Positions 22,901 through 35,659 of a stretch of DNA of 64,000 bases are shown here, piece by piece. The DNA lies in the NCBI GenBank assembly GCA_017590115.1, contig JAGGNK010007448.1, positions 5,620,815 through 5,684,814 of the forward strand, written 5' to 3'. The notes below the pieces were generated by a model. It made no database searches, was not told the origin of the DNA, and saw only the letters and a list, made by a program, of their open reading frames with translations. The position numbers and the translations under genes were made by a program. The DNA comes from Montifringilla adamsi. Taxonomy: Eukaryota > Chordata > Aves > Passeriformes > Passeridae. How positions within the stretch are numbered: position 1 is the stretch's first letter; each line of letters starts with the position of its first letter.

Positions 22901-25900
22901 TTACCCTGCTTTCAGTGTTGGGTTCACTGCCTGTTCCACTGAGAGAGGAGTGTGAATTCTGGCAGCTGCTGTTCCACCAGTCTCCCTGTCAAAATGATAA
23001 ATGACCCTTTTAACTTGACGTGGAATCATAGAGTGGTTTGGGTTGGAAAGGACCTTAAAGATCATCTAATGATTGTGTTCATTTCTCTGCCTCAGAAGAG
23101 GTTTTGTCCCACAGGAGGGGTTTATCTTTTTAAAGCAGAAGGGGCCTGATACAGGAATAATGGTTATTTAGGGCTTTGGCATCTGGCTTCACTGCTCGTT
23201 TGTTCTAAGCAGCAAAGGACAAAACAATTCAGTTGTTCCATCTCATGTCTTGGGCTTATCCAGCTGATCATGTGGCTGTTCTAGAGCTTGGAAGGTTTTC
23301 TGAGGGGTGCCTGAAAGCAGCTCTGTTTTCAGCCTCCCTTTTTTTTCCCCCTCTTAATTCTGGGCCTGATAAACATGGGGGAGGAGAAACATAAATTCCC
23401 AGTCCCATTTCTGCCCAGTAAGCTCTTGCATTTCCTGATTTTTGAACAAAGAGCTCTGTGTCATGCCCTTCTTTAGGATTTCAGGTGGCAGCTTGCTGAG
23501 GAGGGAAGCTCTGCTCTGTTGAAAACTTAGGTAACGTGTTGTAGCTCGTTAATAATCAGGGCTGTAGTCTTGAAAGCATCAAGATTTTTGTTTCCTCTTT
23601 CCACCTCTGATGCTGTCAGCACCTGAACAACCCCTTCTTTCTGTGGGCTTCTGAGAGGTAAGAAATTGTCAGCAGGGTTTGACTTGTGCTTTGCAGTCCA
23701 CAATCTTAAAATGAAATCAACTGGTAATTAAAAATATGTGTAGATGAAACTAAAGGGTTGCAGGATTCAACATAAATTTCATCCACATCTACTTACCCAG
23801 AACTGTTTTGTGAGACTAAATGTGAGGATTCTCTTCAAATCAGGGGGGTTTGTGCATTCATGTATGTGTCTTGAGGTTGTGCATATAAGTGCTTTCTGGC
23901 CAGTAGCTTTGTTAGTAACAGAATGGCCAACAGAAAAGAGGAGGAAAGAGGAGGCTGGATGAAGTATTCAGCAATGATGAGTCAAGCTGACAAACTGGCC
24001 AGTGAAACAGAACAGTGATGTTGTTTCTGTTCCCTCTGTCCTGAGCTGGATGTGCTGGCCAGCAGCTGCAGGCAGGAATTTGAAGTACTGTTCAGCTAGG
24101 TGTCTGTTGACAATAGGTCAATCTTCAGTTTTTGAAACTAAATGGTTTTGGATAGAACAATTGTCAAAATCAGAGAATAGTTACTCTGTTGATACCTCTG
24201 TTGATTGTGGTTTGTGGGAAGCATTCATGCTCTCGGCTCTGTCAGCCTTTAAGAAGGTACTTGCTGCTTTTATGATGTCTATCAGCTAGATGCATTTAAT
24301 CTTGTTTCTGACTGGTTTTACTGCGTAGGTGTGGTTTGTTCAGAATGTCCCTGTTATTCCAACATGAGTGATTATGTTTCTCCTCCAGGTGTGTTTGGTA
24401 AAACATAGGATTAGTACTTGGTGATGCTTATGGTTGGCTGAAGGCTGGGTAGGTTTGGCAGGCTGGTTATATAAGTCTGGAACTGCTGGTCCTTCACCTG
24501 GGACAGCCTGTTCAGCATTAGTGGGGAGGCTGTAGGATTGTGCCCAGCAGGCTGAGGCAGGGATGGTCTTTGGTGGGATGCAAATCTGGATCCAGGTGAG
24601 TTTGCAGGCCTTGAAGAGGTATGTTGTAGCCAAACATGGAATGTGTAAATATTTCAGGAGCATATTTATCTTGGCTGTATTGATCCTGTTGTATGACAGT
24701 GGGGCTTTAGCATACAGATCTTTTACTGAACAATCTCAGATGTTGCTGCTCTAAACTGACCTGAGGTAGTTCCTTATTGGATATAGAGAAGCTCAAAGTA
24801 GTGTTGCTTGGTGTAGCTGAAACCCTCCAATGTAAAGTCATTTCTGAGGGGGCAGGGGTTGGGGGACTGCTCAGGGACTGTGTGGTAGATATGTCTGGTA
24901 AGCTGACAGGAGTTTGGACAGAGAAGTTTTGATGTATCAGCTTATGCAAGTTTAGTGAAGTCAACTTGTTCCTAAACTTAAGCACTCTTTCAGAATCTCA
25001 GTATTGATGACTTCCTGTGGCAGAGGTAACTACACTGCAAATTTGCTGTTGCTGAGCTCCAACTGGAAGGCTCTGCGATTTGAAGCATACATGAAGGAGC
25101 TTGGATCCTTCTTAACCAACACTGCTCTGACACTGAACTTTCTTTTCTGTAGCTGTTGCTGTCCATAAACTCAGTCACTCAATTCAGGTGTTCTGTGCTC
25201 AGCACTTGGTGAGGCTGTGTGCTAGAAATGACTTGGCAAATAAAATCTTCACAGTGGATATTTTGCAGCTGACAAAGTGTCTTGGAATCTAACTCTTAAA
25301 AAAACCAGAAGCTTGAAATCTCCAGTGTGCTGGTCCTGGGGATCTTGGTTTGCTCTTGGTCACAAGGGAGGTAACTTTATTTCTGGCCAGCTCTCTTCAT
25401 GCAAGGATTGTTTCCAGTCCTGTGCCAGAATAATACCCTCCGTGTAAATCCCTCTGTTCTACTGCCCATGTTGGGAGGGTTGGTTTTCCAGCTACCTGTG
25501 TGTTTTCTCCCTGTAGAGTGATGGAAATCCCAGTCCTTGTGTGAAGAATCCTTCTGTGCATTGGAGAATCAAGTGGCAGAGATGAGCCCTGAGAATTTCA
25601 CTTTTACTCTGCTGTTGTCATCCACCCCAGCAGCAAAACTGCTCTAATCCAGCATGGAGAATGTTGCAACAAGAATTGTGTTCTAAAATCATTACAGGAT
25701 GGAGTTCACAAAATAAAGATGACATTTGATGACAAGATACACCTCCTGATGTAGAACCATCAGGAATTAGAATTGAATTGCATGCACAGGGAATTTGTTG
25801 AGGAGAGATGTGACTTTCCTCATCTACTTTTTCAAGGTTTTGGTGGGTACTTTTCCTTTTCATTGCAGATACTGGGAATAAGGTTAGATAAGACAGCAAA

Positions 25901-28610
25901 TTCCAGCTCCTGCGAAGGTGGCCCCTAGTTTTATTGTTCCTCTTTGGGACTTGAATGGGGTCTCCACTGCTACCAGAAGTGGTAATTTGCTGTCAATGTT
26001 CTTTTCTTCCCCAAGTGCCCCTGTCATTGTTCCTGGAAGGCAGGAGATTTCCTGCTCCACCCTGTTAATTGCTGACACTGAAGAAATAGGTTTCAAGGGA
26101 TGCTCATGATTTTTTTTAGCTGTCTTGTAAGTGCACAGTGTAAAGGGGGATTTCCTACCCCATGTGACTGGTAAGCAGAACTAGGGAGCCAGCTGTGCTA
26201 ATTTCTTTTTGGTTTCCTTCCTACATATCCTGAGCTACAAATCAAAGTGAGTAAAAGGTTCATTTCTTGTGAGAAAGAATTAGGCATTTTCTGGATTGAG
26301 CAAAATGAGTAAACCCAGCAGTACAACACATGTTTGCAAACGTCATGAGACCCCAGTTCCTGTAAAGAGATCATCTCAGTTTCATAATCCTACTATGAAG
26401 GGTCTGATACTTCCTACAAGTTTTTCTACCAAGAGGCAGGAAGGACCTTTGAGGACAAATGGTATCAAGACAAGAGGAAAGAGATAAACATGTTTTCCCC
26501 CCTTGATATGGAGTAGAAGGAATAGGTTCTTTCATGAGTAGCTGTTTAACTGCTGGATTCATTTCAGATGGTCTGGTGTGTAGAGAGAGCTTCTGTACCC
26601 TGCTTTGTCCTGCAATTATTATTTCTGTAGTACTCACAGACAGCTTTTCCTAAATGTATCTTGCACATGGGCTCTCCTCTCCCTGAGGCAGATGTATTCC
26701 AAGGAGGAAGCTGAAATGCCGTGCCTAGGGCTTGCAGCAAAGTAGCCACAGGGCTGGGAGGGAGGCTTTCAACACCTTGTCACCCTTCTCTGGCTGCTCA
26801 GGTGCTGTCCAGAAGTTCAGCTTTGCCTGCTCCCTCCCCTGTGGTTGCACGGTTCTCCTGCCCTGTTTAGTGCAGTTCCTTCTGGAGAGGTGTGTCAGCC
26901 ACTTCTCGGGGGCTCTGCAGTCCTACAGGACATTTTTTTCCTCTGACAGTGCTCTAGATCACTGTTTTCATCCCTTGTTTGTGACTTTTCTGGTTGATCA
27001 TTAATAGATTTGCTGTTCCTTGTTTTACTGAATTTGTAGAACAGGTAATACCACTTTTGCCTCTCAAAATTACCCACAAAAAGAAAGTGGCATTTCCCCA
27101 GTCTGGCTTTTGTGATGGACTAATATCAATCTATCACCTGTAGTTGCTTGAAACCTTCCCAAGCTGTACTGAGCTGAAGCTGTCATTTGACCACTTATTG
27201 TTGTAGACAGCAAGCTAAAGAATAGAGTTCTGTATTTAGTGTCTCTAGGGAATGTGGTGCTTTTTGAGGTCATGTTAGGAATGGCTTTCTTTGCAGTTCC
27301 ATGGTGGAAGTTAATTTTAAATAAAAACTTGAATTCTACCAAAGCAGGTGGTGTGGGCACCCCTGCTTGTCACAGAAGGCTTTGTCCCAACCAGTGATAC
27401 TGAGCTTTTGGCCCTGCAGGACTTGTTGGACCATCTATACAAATGAAATCTTAGGGCTTGGGATAACATGCTTGAATTTTTGTTTTCTCCTTTATACTTG
27501 AATTGTGTGAGTTTCAAAATGACTGAAAGACTAATGCTTGTCTTGCTCCTGAACTGTGCTAGAAGGATGCTGTGCTACTACTGCTTTTTCACTGTCGTTA
27601 GAATGAGTTACAGTGACTCCATGTTCTTCTGTGTTACCTGTCAAATAGGGGAGTTTTGTGAGCTCCATTATCCATGGATCAGTCAGGCTTTGGGGCTTTC
27701 TATGGCTTGTTGGAGAGCTTGCTCAAAGTTTCATCTGCAAGTCTGAAGGATAGAATAAGCACTGCCATCAGGCCTGTGCTTCCCAGAACCTTTTGGTTTC
27801 CTTTGTGACACTTAAATCCCTGCTGAGATGAACTCTAGGTTGGTCAGAGAAGCAAATTCTTCGAACTATGTTTCCCCCTTCCTCTGTTTCTGAAGTAAGG
27901 CAAAAACCCAGCTGCTACAGCATTTCAGTACTGAATTTATCAGAAGTCAAGTAGCTAATCTTTCCTTGGAGAATTAACTCAAAGGAAGGAAGCCAAAATT
28001 ACTTACTTGGAAAAGTCATGATATTGAGCAATGTTTTTTCTCTTTTCCAGCTTGCTTTATGAATGTCATTATGTCATTGAGTTGCATCAATGAAGTGGTT
28101 ATAGGAATCATACCTGTATTGTATGTAGATCTTTTTCCTTGCCCTTGCAATCTGAGAGCCAGACATCTGCAGAATTTTATGTAGAAGCAGTAACAAACCA
28201 ATGATAAATATGCTCTGTGTGTAGATTTTATCACTTCTAACAGTGCTGGCAAATTCCTTCATCCCTGAAATTAAATGCCTAGATAAAACAGTAAATTTCC
28301 AAGTACTGGTCTGGTCAAGGGAGTTAAGTCCCTGTGAGCTTTCTTTGAGTGTCTTACCCCACAGACTGCTAACAATAAGTACCAGTTCTGAGGTTTTGTG
28401 TCAATTTGTCTGTCAGGGAAGGCTGAACAAACTTCATGTCTGGGCTGTAGCAAATGACTCACAGGCAGCCTCATTCATTTGTCTCACAGTTACTTGAAAT
28501 TGCATCTCGGCTAATCCCAGTTTTGCTATGCCAGCACTTAACATGTGTTTTCTCATGCCCTCTTGAAGACCAGAACAAAACCCTTAAAGCTGTTTCTGGT
28601 TTGCTTCCAG
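19965..28610 (+). other. LRRC8A leader intron 2
   Basis: About 8.6 kb between the leader exon and the acceptor (TTGCTTCCAG) seven bases before the LRRC8A start codon. It contains a short CR1 3'-end fragment at 23022-23068. No other gene, RNA or repeat family was recognised, and the small ORFs have no domain content. Confidence 0.5.
23022..23068 (-). mobile_element. Short CR1 3'-terminal fragment
   Basis: GGAATCATAGAGTGG, TTTGGGTTGGAAAGGACC and TTAAAGATCATCTAA are the reverse complement of the extreme 3' end of avian CR1 LINEs. Only about 47 bp remain. Confidence 0.75.
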
Positions 28611-28617
28611 GTGAATC

Positions 28618-31600
28618 ATGATTCCAGTCACCGAGCTGCGCTACTTCGCTGATACTCAGCCAGCCTATCGCATCCTGAAGCCGTGGTGGGACGTCTTCAC
28701 GGACTACATTTCCATAGTGATGCTGATGATCGCCGTGTTCGGAGGGACGCTCCAGGTCACCCAGGACAAAATGATTTGTTTGCCCTGTAAATGGGTTACC
28801 AAAGACTCTTGCAATGACTCTGTCAGGGGATGGACAGTGGCAGCCCCAGAGCGTACCTACTACAACACTAGTCTTGTTCCCTCTGCTGATTCGGGGCCTA
28901 CGGGGATCCGATACGATCTGGACCGGCACCAGTACAACTATGTGGATGCGGTGTGTTACGAGAACCGTCTTCACTGGTTTGCCAAGTATTTTCCTTATCT
29001 AGTGCTGCTACATACCCTCATCTTTCTGGCTTGTAGCAACTTCTGGTTCAAGTTCCCAAGGACCAGCTCCAAGCTGGAGCATTTTGTGTCTATTTTGCTT
29101 AAGTGTTTTGACTCTCCATGGACAACGAGAGCATTGTCTGAGACGGTGGTGGAAGAGAGTGATACCAAACCAGCATTTGGAAAAATGAATGGCTCCATGG
29201 ACAAGAAATCCTCCACAGTCAGTGAGGATGTGGAAGCCACTGTTCCCATGCTGCAGAGAACAAAGTCTCGAATTGAGCAAGGGATTGTGGACAGGTCTGA
29301 GACGGGTGTCTTGGACAAAAAGGAAGGTGAGCAAGCCAAAGCACTCTTTGAAAAAGTGAAAAAGTTCCGTACTCATGTGGAAGAGGGAGACATAGTTTAT
29401 CGCCTGTACATGAGACAGACCATAATCAAAGTAATCAAGTTCATTCTGATAATTTGCTATACTGTGTACTATGTCAACAACATAACGTTTGATGTAGATT
29501 GTAAAGTGGACATTGAGAGCTTGACTGGCTACAGGATGTACCGCTGTGCTCATCCTTTGGCCACTCTCTTCAAAATCTTGGCTTCTTTCTACATCAGTCT
29601 GGTGATTTTCTATGGTTTGATCTGCATGTACACACTGTGGTGGATGTTGAGGCGGTCGCTCAAGAAATACTCCTTTGAGTCCATCCGAGAGGAGAGCAGT
29701 TACAGTGACATTCCTGATGTGAAAAATGACTTTGCCTTTATGCTCCATCTGATCGATCAGTACGACCCCCTCTACTCCAAGCGCTTTGCTGTCTTTCTGT
29801 CTGAGGTGAGTGAGAACAAATTGCGGCAGCTGAACCTCAACAATGAGTGGACTTTGGAGAAACTACGCCAGAGGATCACCAAAAACTCTCAGGATAAGCT
29901 GGAATTGCATCTTTTCATGTTGAGTGGCATTCCTGACACAGTCTTTGACCTCATTGAGTTGGAGGTCTTGAAGCTGGAGCTTATCCCTGATGTCACTATT
30001 CCCCCCAGCATTGCTCAGCTCACCAGCCTTAAGGAACTGTGGCTCTACCACACAGCTGCCAAAATTGAGGCCCCAGCCCTTGCCTTCTTGAGGGAGAATT
30101 TGAAATCTCTCCACATCAAGTTCACAGACATTAAGGAGATTCCTCTTTGGATTTATAGCCTGAAGACACTAGAGGAGCTTCACCTGACAGGGAATTTGAG
30201 CGCTGAAAACAACCGGTACATTGTGATAGATGGACTGAGGGAGCTGAAGAGGCTGAAGGTGTTGAGGATGAAGAGTAACCTCACCAAACTGCCGCAGGTG
30301 GTGACAGATGTTGGTGTTCATCTTCAGAAGCTTTCCATCAACAATGAGGGCACCAAGCTCATTGTCCTCAACAGCCTTAAGAAGATGGTCAACCTGACAG
30401 AGCTTGAGCTGATCCGGTGTGACTTGGAACGCATTCCTCACTCTATCTTTAGCCTCCACAATCTGCAGGAAATAGACCTGAAGGACAACAACCTAAAGAC
30501 TATTGAGGAAATCATCAGCTTCCAGCACTTACATCGTCTCACTTGCCTTAAATTGTGGTACAACCACATTGCCTACATCCCCATGCAGATAGGCAACCTG
30601 ACCAACTTAGAACGCCTTTACCTGAACCGTAACAAGATAGAAAAGATCCCTACCCAGCTCTTCTATTGCCGAAAACTTCGGTACTTGGATCTCAGCCACA
30701 ACAACTTAACTTTCATACCACCAGATGTTGGACTTCTTCAAAACCTGCAGAATCTGGCTGTGACAGCCAACAGGGTAAGTGAGCAAAGAGCTGAGTTGCT
30801 GTGTGAGGAAATAGTGCTGGCAGTTCTGTTATCTGTGTGATTAAGCATGCTACAATGGTCTGTAGATACAACTGGCACTGCGTTTGTAGCTCTCTGAGGG
30901 GTTTATCTGAGGCCAAACACTGCAGATAGCTCCAGGGCAAGCCTGTCTTCTAAGAGTCCTTGTCCTGTTGCATTTCCTCTCTCAACAATGAGGCTGCTTC
31001 CAAGTGCCTATTTGAGGCTGTTTAGAAACCCTGCAAGTAAGTTTCTCTGCAGTTGGAAGCATGCAGTCTCTAGTTTGACATCGATTTTGGGCTTAAAATG
31101 GAGATCTGAGAAACTGTCGTCTTAATCTAAAACTATGTGCTTAAAGCTGTCTACTTCAGACATGCTACATACACTGTGGGAGCAGCCACGTAGGGAATGC
31201 ATGTCTGGCTGACAGCTTTCCTTAGAGTACTTTGCATTTGCAGGGACTACTCCATAGTTTGGTCTCGTAAATGTGTGTTTTTTGTTTCAGTCTAAGTGCA
31301 GGGCAGATAAGAGAGGATGACCAAATGTGCTCTGCTGCCTGATTACCCTAAGATGTTTCTTGGCTTGTGTTGGAGGATGTTTATTTGCTTAAAGCAAACT
31401 ATACCCATGTCTAGTTTTTTGTTTCTTTAAGACTTAGTAGACTTACCATGTCTGACAAAGCTGAAGCTTTCATTCATTCTGTCTGCAAATTCCTGGGAGA
31501 CTTTTTCCTTTGAATTTATTACCGCTTTAAGTTGAAGGAGTCTCTAACATAAGTACAAAATGCAGACAGATAATTAGGTTTCTTCTGGGACCAAGCAGAA

Positions 31601-33816
31601 TTGTCCTGGAGCAGTGCTGGTTTTCACTGTCATACATCAAGGTCCTTCCTACTATTGGCAAGATCTGTTCCTGGCGGAACACTGCCAGATTGCTTGTGAG
31701 AGACACAGAACAGCTTGAGTGTAGTTTGGCTTTTCACAGAAGTGCTCTCAAATCAAGTATTTTATTGATAGTGTGTTCCAGTATTAGACAGGGTTCCTGA
31801 AACTCTTGCCATATTTTGAGGTTAGTGTCTGAAAGCTTGTGCCTCTGCAGAGTAGGGGCAGACAAGGAGCAGTCATTCAGCAATTCCAGCTGAACATCTG
31901 CTCACTGGGGTTTCCTGGCACTGGAGGGTTATGCATCTGTTTGTGTGGGTGGCTGAAGCTCTGGTAAACTTTGTGGTATGTTACTGTTTAGAACTCGAAT
32001 AATTCTGCACCATTTGCCTTCTGGCAGCCTTCGTAGCACAGCTTCCCAAGGGTTAATCTGCAGTGTATCCTCTGCAATTTTGGGGTGGAGCGTTTCTTGG
32101 ATGAGTGGAGTTAGAGGCAGCTCCATTTCCTGCAGCACAGTGTGGCACCACCCATTTCTCTGGAAAAAAACCATGCAACAGGAAAGCTGGAGCAGCCTTT
32201 GCTCCAGGGGGTTCAGAAACAAAAGGTGGTGAGGACCCCATGGAGCAGCCAACCTGTACTGGATACCTGGGCAAGCCAGAATTACTGACAGCCTGGTTAC
32301 TCCCAGTAAATGATGACAGCAAGAAACACAAGGACTGGTAGACTGGCACTTCCCAAGGCCAGGAATTATCTCAGATCTCCTCTCCTAGCTCAGCAGTCTT
32401 AATGAATAGAGACTTCTGGAGATGGCTGGCACTACTGTCCTGTTCTGGAAAGCAGGCTGTTCTAACACATTGCTTCCTTCCTAAACCAATACTTGTCCCT
32501 CAAATAACTCTATTATTTTCAAGAGTCTGTGATCATATGTTGCTGTTTGCAAAACACTCCAGTACCAGTAACAATGACTGCATTGAAATGTCTCTAATTG
32601 GTCTGGTTTCATCTTGGCTTTTTCTTAGATTCCTCCTTGTTCAGAATGGATTACAGGCTAATTTAGCACAAATGATATGCTACATAATTTGAGTTTAGAA
32701 AAGCAATTTTTGCTTTTAAAGGCAAATGATAGCCTCCAAGCTGAGACTTTGTATTAAGAGGAGGATCCTGAGTTGCTGCATTTAATTTCTAGCCTAGTGT
32801 TTGCTAAACCTTAGCCATAGAAAGAAATTCTTTGGGAAGACTGGACTATTACAAGGATTTGCTAGAAATAAGGCTTACTAAATGAGTGATTCATGGTTAC
32901 CTGAAGGTGGTGCTGGGAAAGCTAACAACTGGTGACTTTGTTGTTGTATTTTTGGCACTGTAAAAAGCCTCTGGGACTTGGAGCCTAAAAAGTCTTTGCA
33001 ACATTTCGCAGCCCTACAGAAAAGATGGAAGAAGATTCCCAGTTCTCAGGGCCAGGAGGTTGTACCCATGTAATCTCTGTCACCTTACAGCCCAACTAGA
33101 AGTGCTGATCCAGTCTTTGTTCAGTGTAATGTCAACTGTAGAATGATGTCTTAAAGCAAAGGAGCTAAGATCCAATGACAGAATGAAGGATTTGGGATGG
33201 AAAGAAGCCAATACAGATGAAAGCATGTGGCAGTATAGGCCAGCTGTGAGCAGGTTTCTGGTTGTCTGATCCTGGCCTTGGAGACAATATCTGCTTTAGC
33301 CACCACCACTGGTGATCTTATGTACCTAGTGCAGTGTCTAAAAGAGGAATCCATACAATCAGAGTGCTGGGAGCACCCAAAGCAGGAAGCTCAGAAAGCA
33401 GGAGCTCACTCAAGGGAGGAGTGGACGACTGAAAACAATGACTCTGTAAACCTTAGAGCTTTGTGTTGGCTTGTGGTCACCTGTGAAGGCGTGTCTGTGT
33501 CTGTTGGTGACTTTGCCTATGGTTGGTTTCTTTTTTTCAGATTGAGAGTCTCCCACCAGAGCTGTTCCAGTGCAGGAAGCTGAGAACCTTGAACCTGGGA
33601 AACAACGTGCTACAGTCCCTGCCCTCCCGGGTGGGAGAGCTGACCAATCTGTCGCAGATAGAGCTGCGGGGGAACCGCCTGGAGTGCTTGCCCGTGGAGC
33701 TGGGAGAGTGCCCGCTGCTGAAACGCAGTGGGCTCGTGGTGGAGGAGGACCTGTTCAACACCCTGCCCCTGGAAGTCAAAGAGCGCCTGTGGAGGGCAGA
33801 CAAAGAGCAAGCGTGA
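28618..33816 (+). CDS. LRRC8A: LRRC8A (SWELL1), volume-regulated anion channel subunit
   Basis: Two coding exons, 28618-30774 and 33541-33816, joined AAC AGG|ATT GAG; 810 aa, equal to human. It is the obligatory subunit of hexameric VRAC/VSOAC channels, which release chloride and organic osmolytes during regulatory volume decrease. The N-terminal half has four membrane segments (about 23-45, 122-144, 262-284, 315-337) as in pannexins. Pore-constriction Arg103 is present ([10 protein letters not shown]), as are the extracellular-loop cysteines 54, 57, 65, 113, 295 and 310 that form three disulfides in human LRRC8A. Asn66 and Asn83 lie in N-glycosylation sequons. The cytoplasmic half (about 400-810) is a leucine-rich-repeat domain. 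The protein is extremely conserved; changes from human (from memory) cluster in the first extracellular loop around residues 69-98. The start codon has A at -3 and lies seven bases after a splice acceptor. The 2.77-kb intron holds nothing recognisable. Confidence 0.98.
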
Positions 33817-35655
33817 ACCCCTGAGAAAAGGGGAAAGCCTCTGATCAACTAGAAGGAAGCAAAAGGCCGTTTCAGTCCCCTTTCACCCAGATGCTCCCCT
33901 TTCTCCACTCCAATCACTATCAAACTGGCCAAGGAGTACTTGACAAACATGACTCTGAATGAGTCAGCTTCTTGCCTCAGATGCAGGATGGGGGAGGCTT
34001 GGGATCAGGATGAGGATCAAGACAGATTAATGGCCTCTGAGCAGGGCCCAGGGGGAATTAGAGGTGTTGCTGTTCTTCTGGACAGGAATTGGGGTGAGGT
34101 GGATGGTGCTGGTGAGAAGAAATGACCTTTGAACGGAGGAGAAAATGAATGTGGGGATTGCTGCATTACTCCTAATAGGGCTTATATGTGTCAGGGACTG
34201 AGGAAGTCCAGTGTCCTGCAAGCAAAGATCAAGAGACAAGGAAACCTCTTGAACCTCCATCTCTGTGACAGCTGATACTGCTCCCCAGATTCAGTCAGTG
34301 AGCCCCCAGACTGGGGTGGGATAGGACACAGACAGCTGATTTTATCTAGATGCTGGCATTAGGATTTGGGAGATAAACATCTTGCAGCTGCTTGAAGGCA
34401 GAATTTTTTTTTTACTAATTTTCTTTCCCCTTTGCACACTCCCCACCTTCTCCCTGGAGAAGGAACCAAACCTTTAAGATTGCACTACTGTAACGGTTTC
34501 AAGTCACTTGTTTGGGTGAGTAGGTCACAGCATCCTTCTCCACCTGATGTCCTGGAGGCACTAACTGGCACAGTTCCAGAGCTTTAGCCTGTTCTGAAAT
34601 GGATGGTTATAGTGTAGGTGGGAGATCTGGATAAAAAGCAGTTGGACTGTCCAGTCTACTCTCTCAGAAGCATTGAGTTGCTTCTGGCTTTTAGTTCCAA
34701 GTTGCTTTTTAATTGCTGATATTTTGTTGCATATCAAGTAGAATTGTAAAACTGGCCAGTGTGTCAGGGGCTCTCATGGGGTTGGAGAGGAAATTTGGGT
34801 TTCCTCTGCACCTCTTGTCCCCCATTCTGCCTTCCCCCAAAATTAAATTGTTGAATTAAGTTGTTCAGTGCTCTGCCAGTGTTTTTCATGGACGCAGTCT
34901 GGAGAGCTGCTTGATTGTTCTCTTCTGTTGTTCCCCTCACTTTAACAGCTGTCAGTTCCTGTTACACCTCTTGACCTAAATAAGAGGCTAATGCTGATTG
35001 AACCTGGTGCTGGAAAAGAAATCTTGTCCTCTTGTTTGTTTGTTCCCTTTTCATTCCCTCAGTGTTGAGGAGAATGAGAATCCTCTGTGAACTGAGCTCT
35101 TCTGACTTCCTGAAACAGAGCAGCGTTTACTGAAACAAGTTTGACCTGTTTGGTGGTATTTGTCAAAAAACCCCTCAACCTTCTGGGCTGGCAGAGGTAG
35201 ACAATGTGTAGCAGTTACTGATTATCATGTCCTTAAGGTGGGGTGGTTAAGATGCCTCTGGGACACAAAGGTCTTTTTCCATCAGAAGGAAGAGGAGGTG
35301 CCTGGACCTACAGGTCTTGGTTGTAATATTCTGCATCAGACCAACAGGTCAGCTCCAAGGTGCAGTGCTGCAAGCTGGAGCATGAGAAGTTTGGAGGCCT
35401 CGCATGTGTACAAAGGGGGAAGCTACATCCAGCTCCAGAGGGATTCCTGACAATCTGCCAGAGAGTGCCCTGGCTTATCACCTGGCTTGTGGTGATCCCG
35501 TGGATGGTGGGGCAATAAGGCACAGTGTGGCTCTCTTCATCAGATGTAAGATATGAAATATATATATACTAAATATGCTGAAACCATGAACAATGTTAAC
35601 TGGACTCTGGATTTATTGATGTTCAGATGCTTAAATAAAGCTACATTAAAATCAG
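33817..35655 (+). other. LRRC8A: LRRC8A 3'UTR
   Basis: About 1.8 kb from the stop codon to just past the AATAAA at 35634. It contains no ORF with domain features. An earlier ATTAAA near 34841 could support a shorter isoform. Confidence 0.65.
35634..35639 (+). terminator. LRRC8A: LRRC8A poly(A) signal AATAAA
   Basis: The first canonical AATAAA on the plus strand that I found after the LRRC8A stop codon, in an A/T-rich context. It gives a 3'UTR of about 1.84 kb, similar to that of mammalian LRRC8A. Confidence 0.65.
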
Positions 35656-35659
35656 GAGA

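Noticed and set aside
29008..29748. 246-codon ORF on the minus strand
   Set aside because: It lies antisense inside the LRRC8A coding exon; a shadow of a highly conserved gene with no content of its own.
30775..30840. Open continuation of the LRRC8A frame past 30774
   Set aside because: The conserved protein continues at 33541 after a consensus GTAAGT donor; the read-through is intron sequence.
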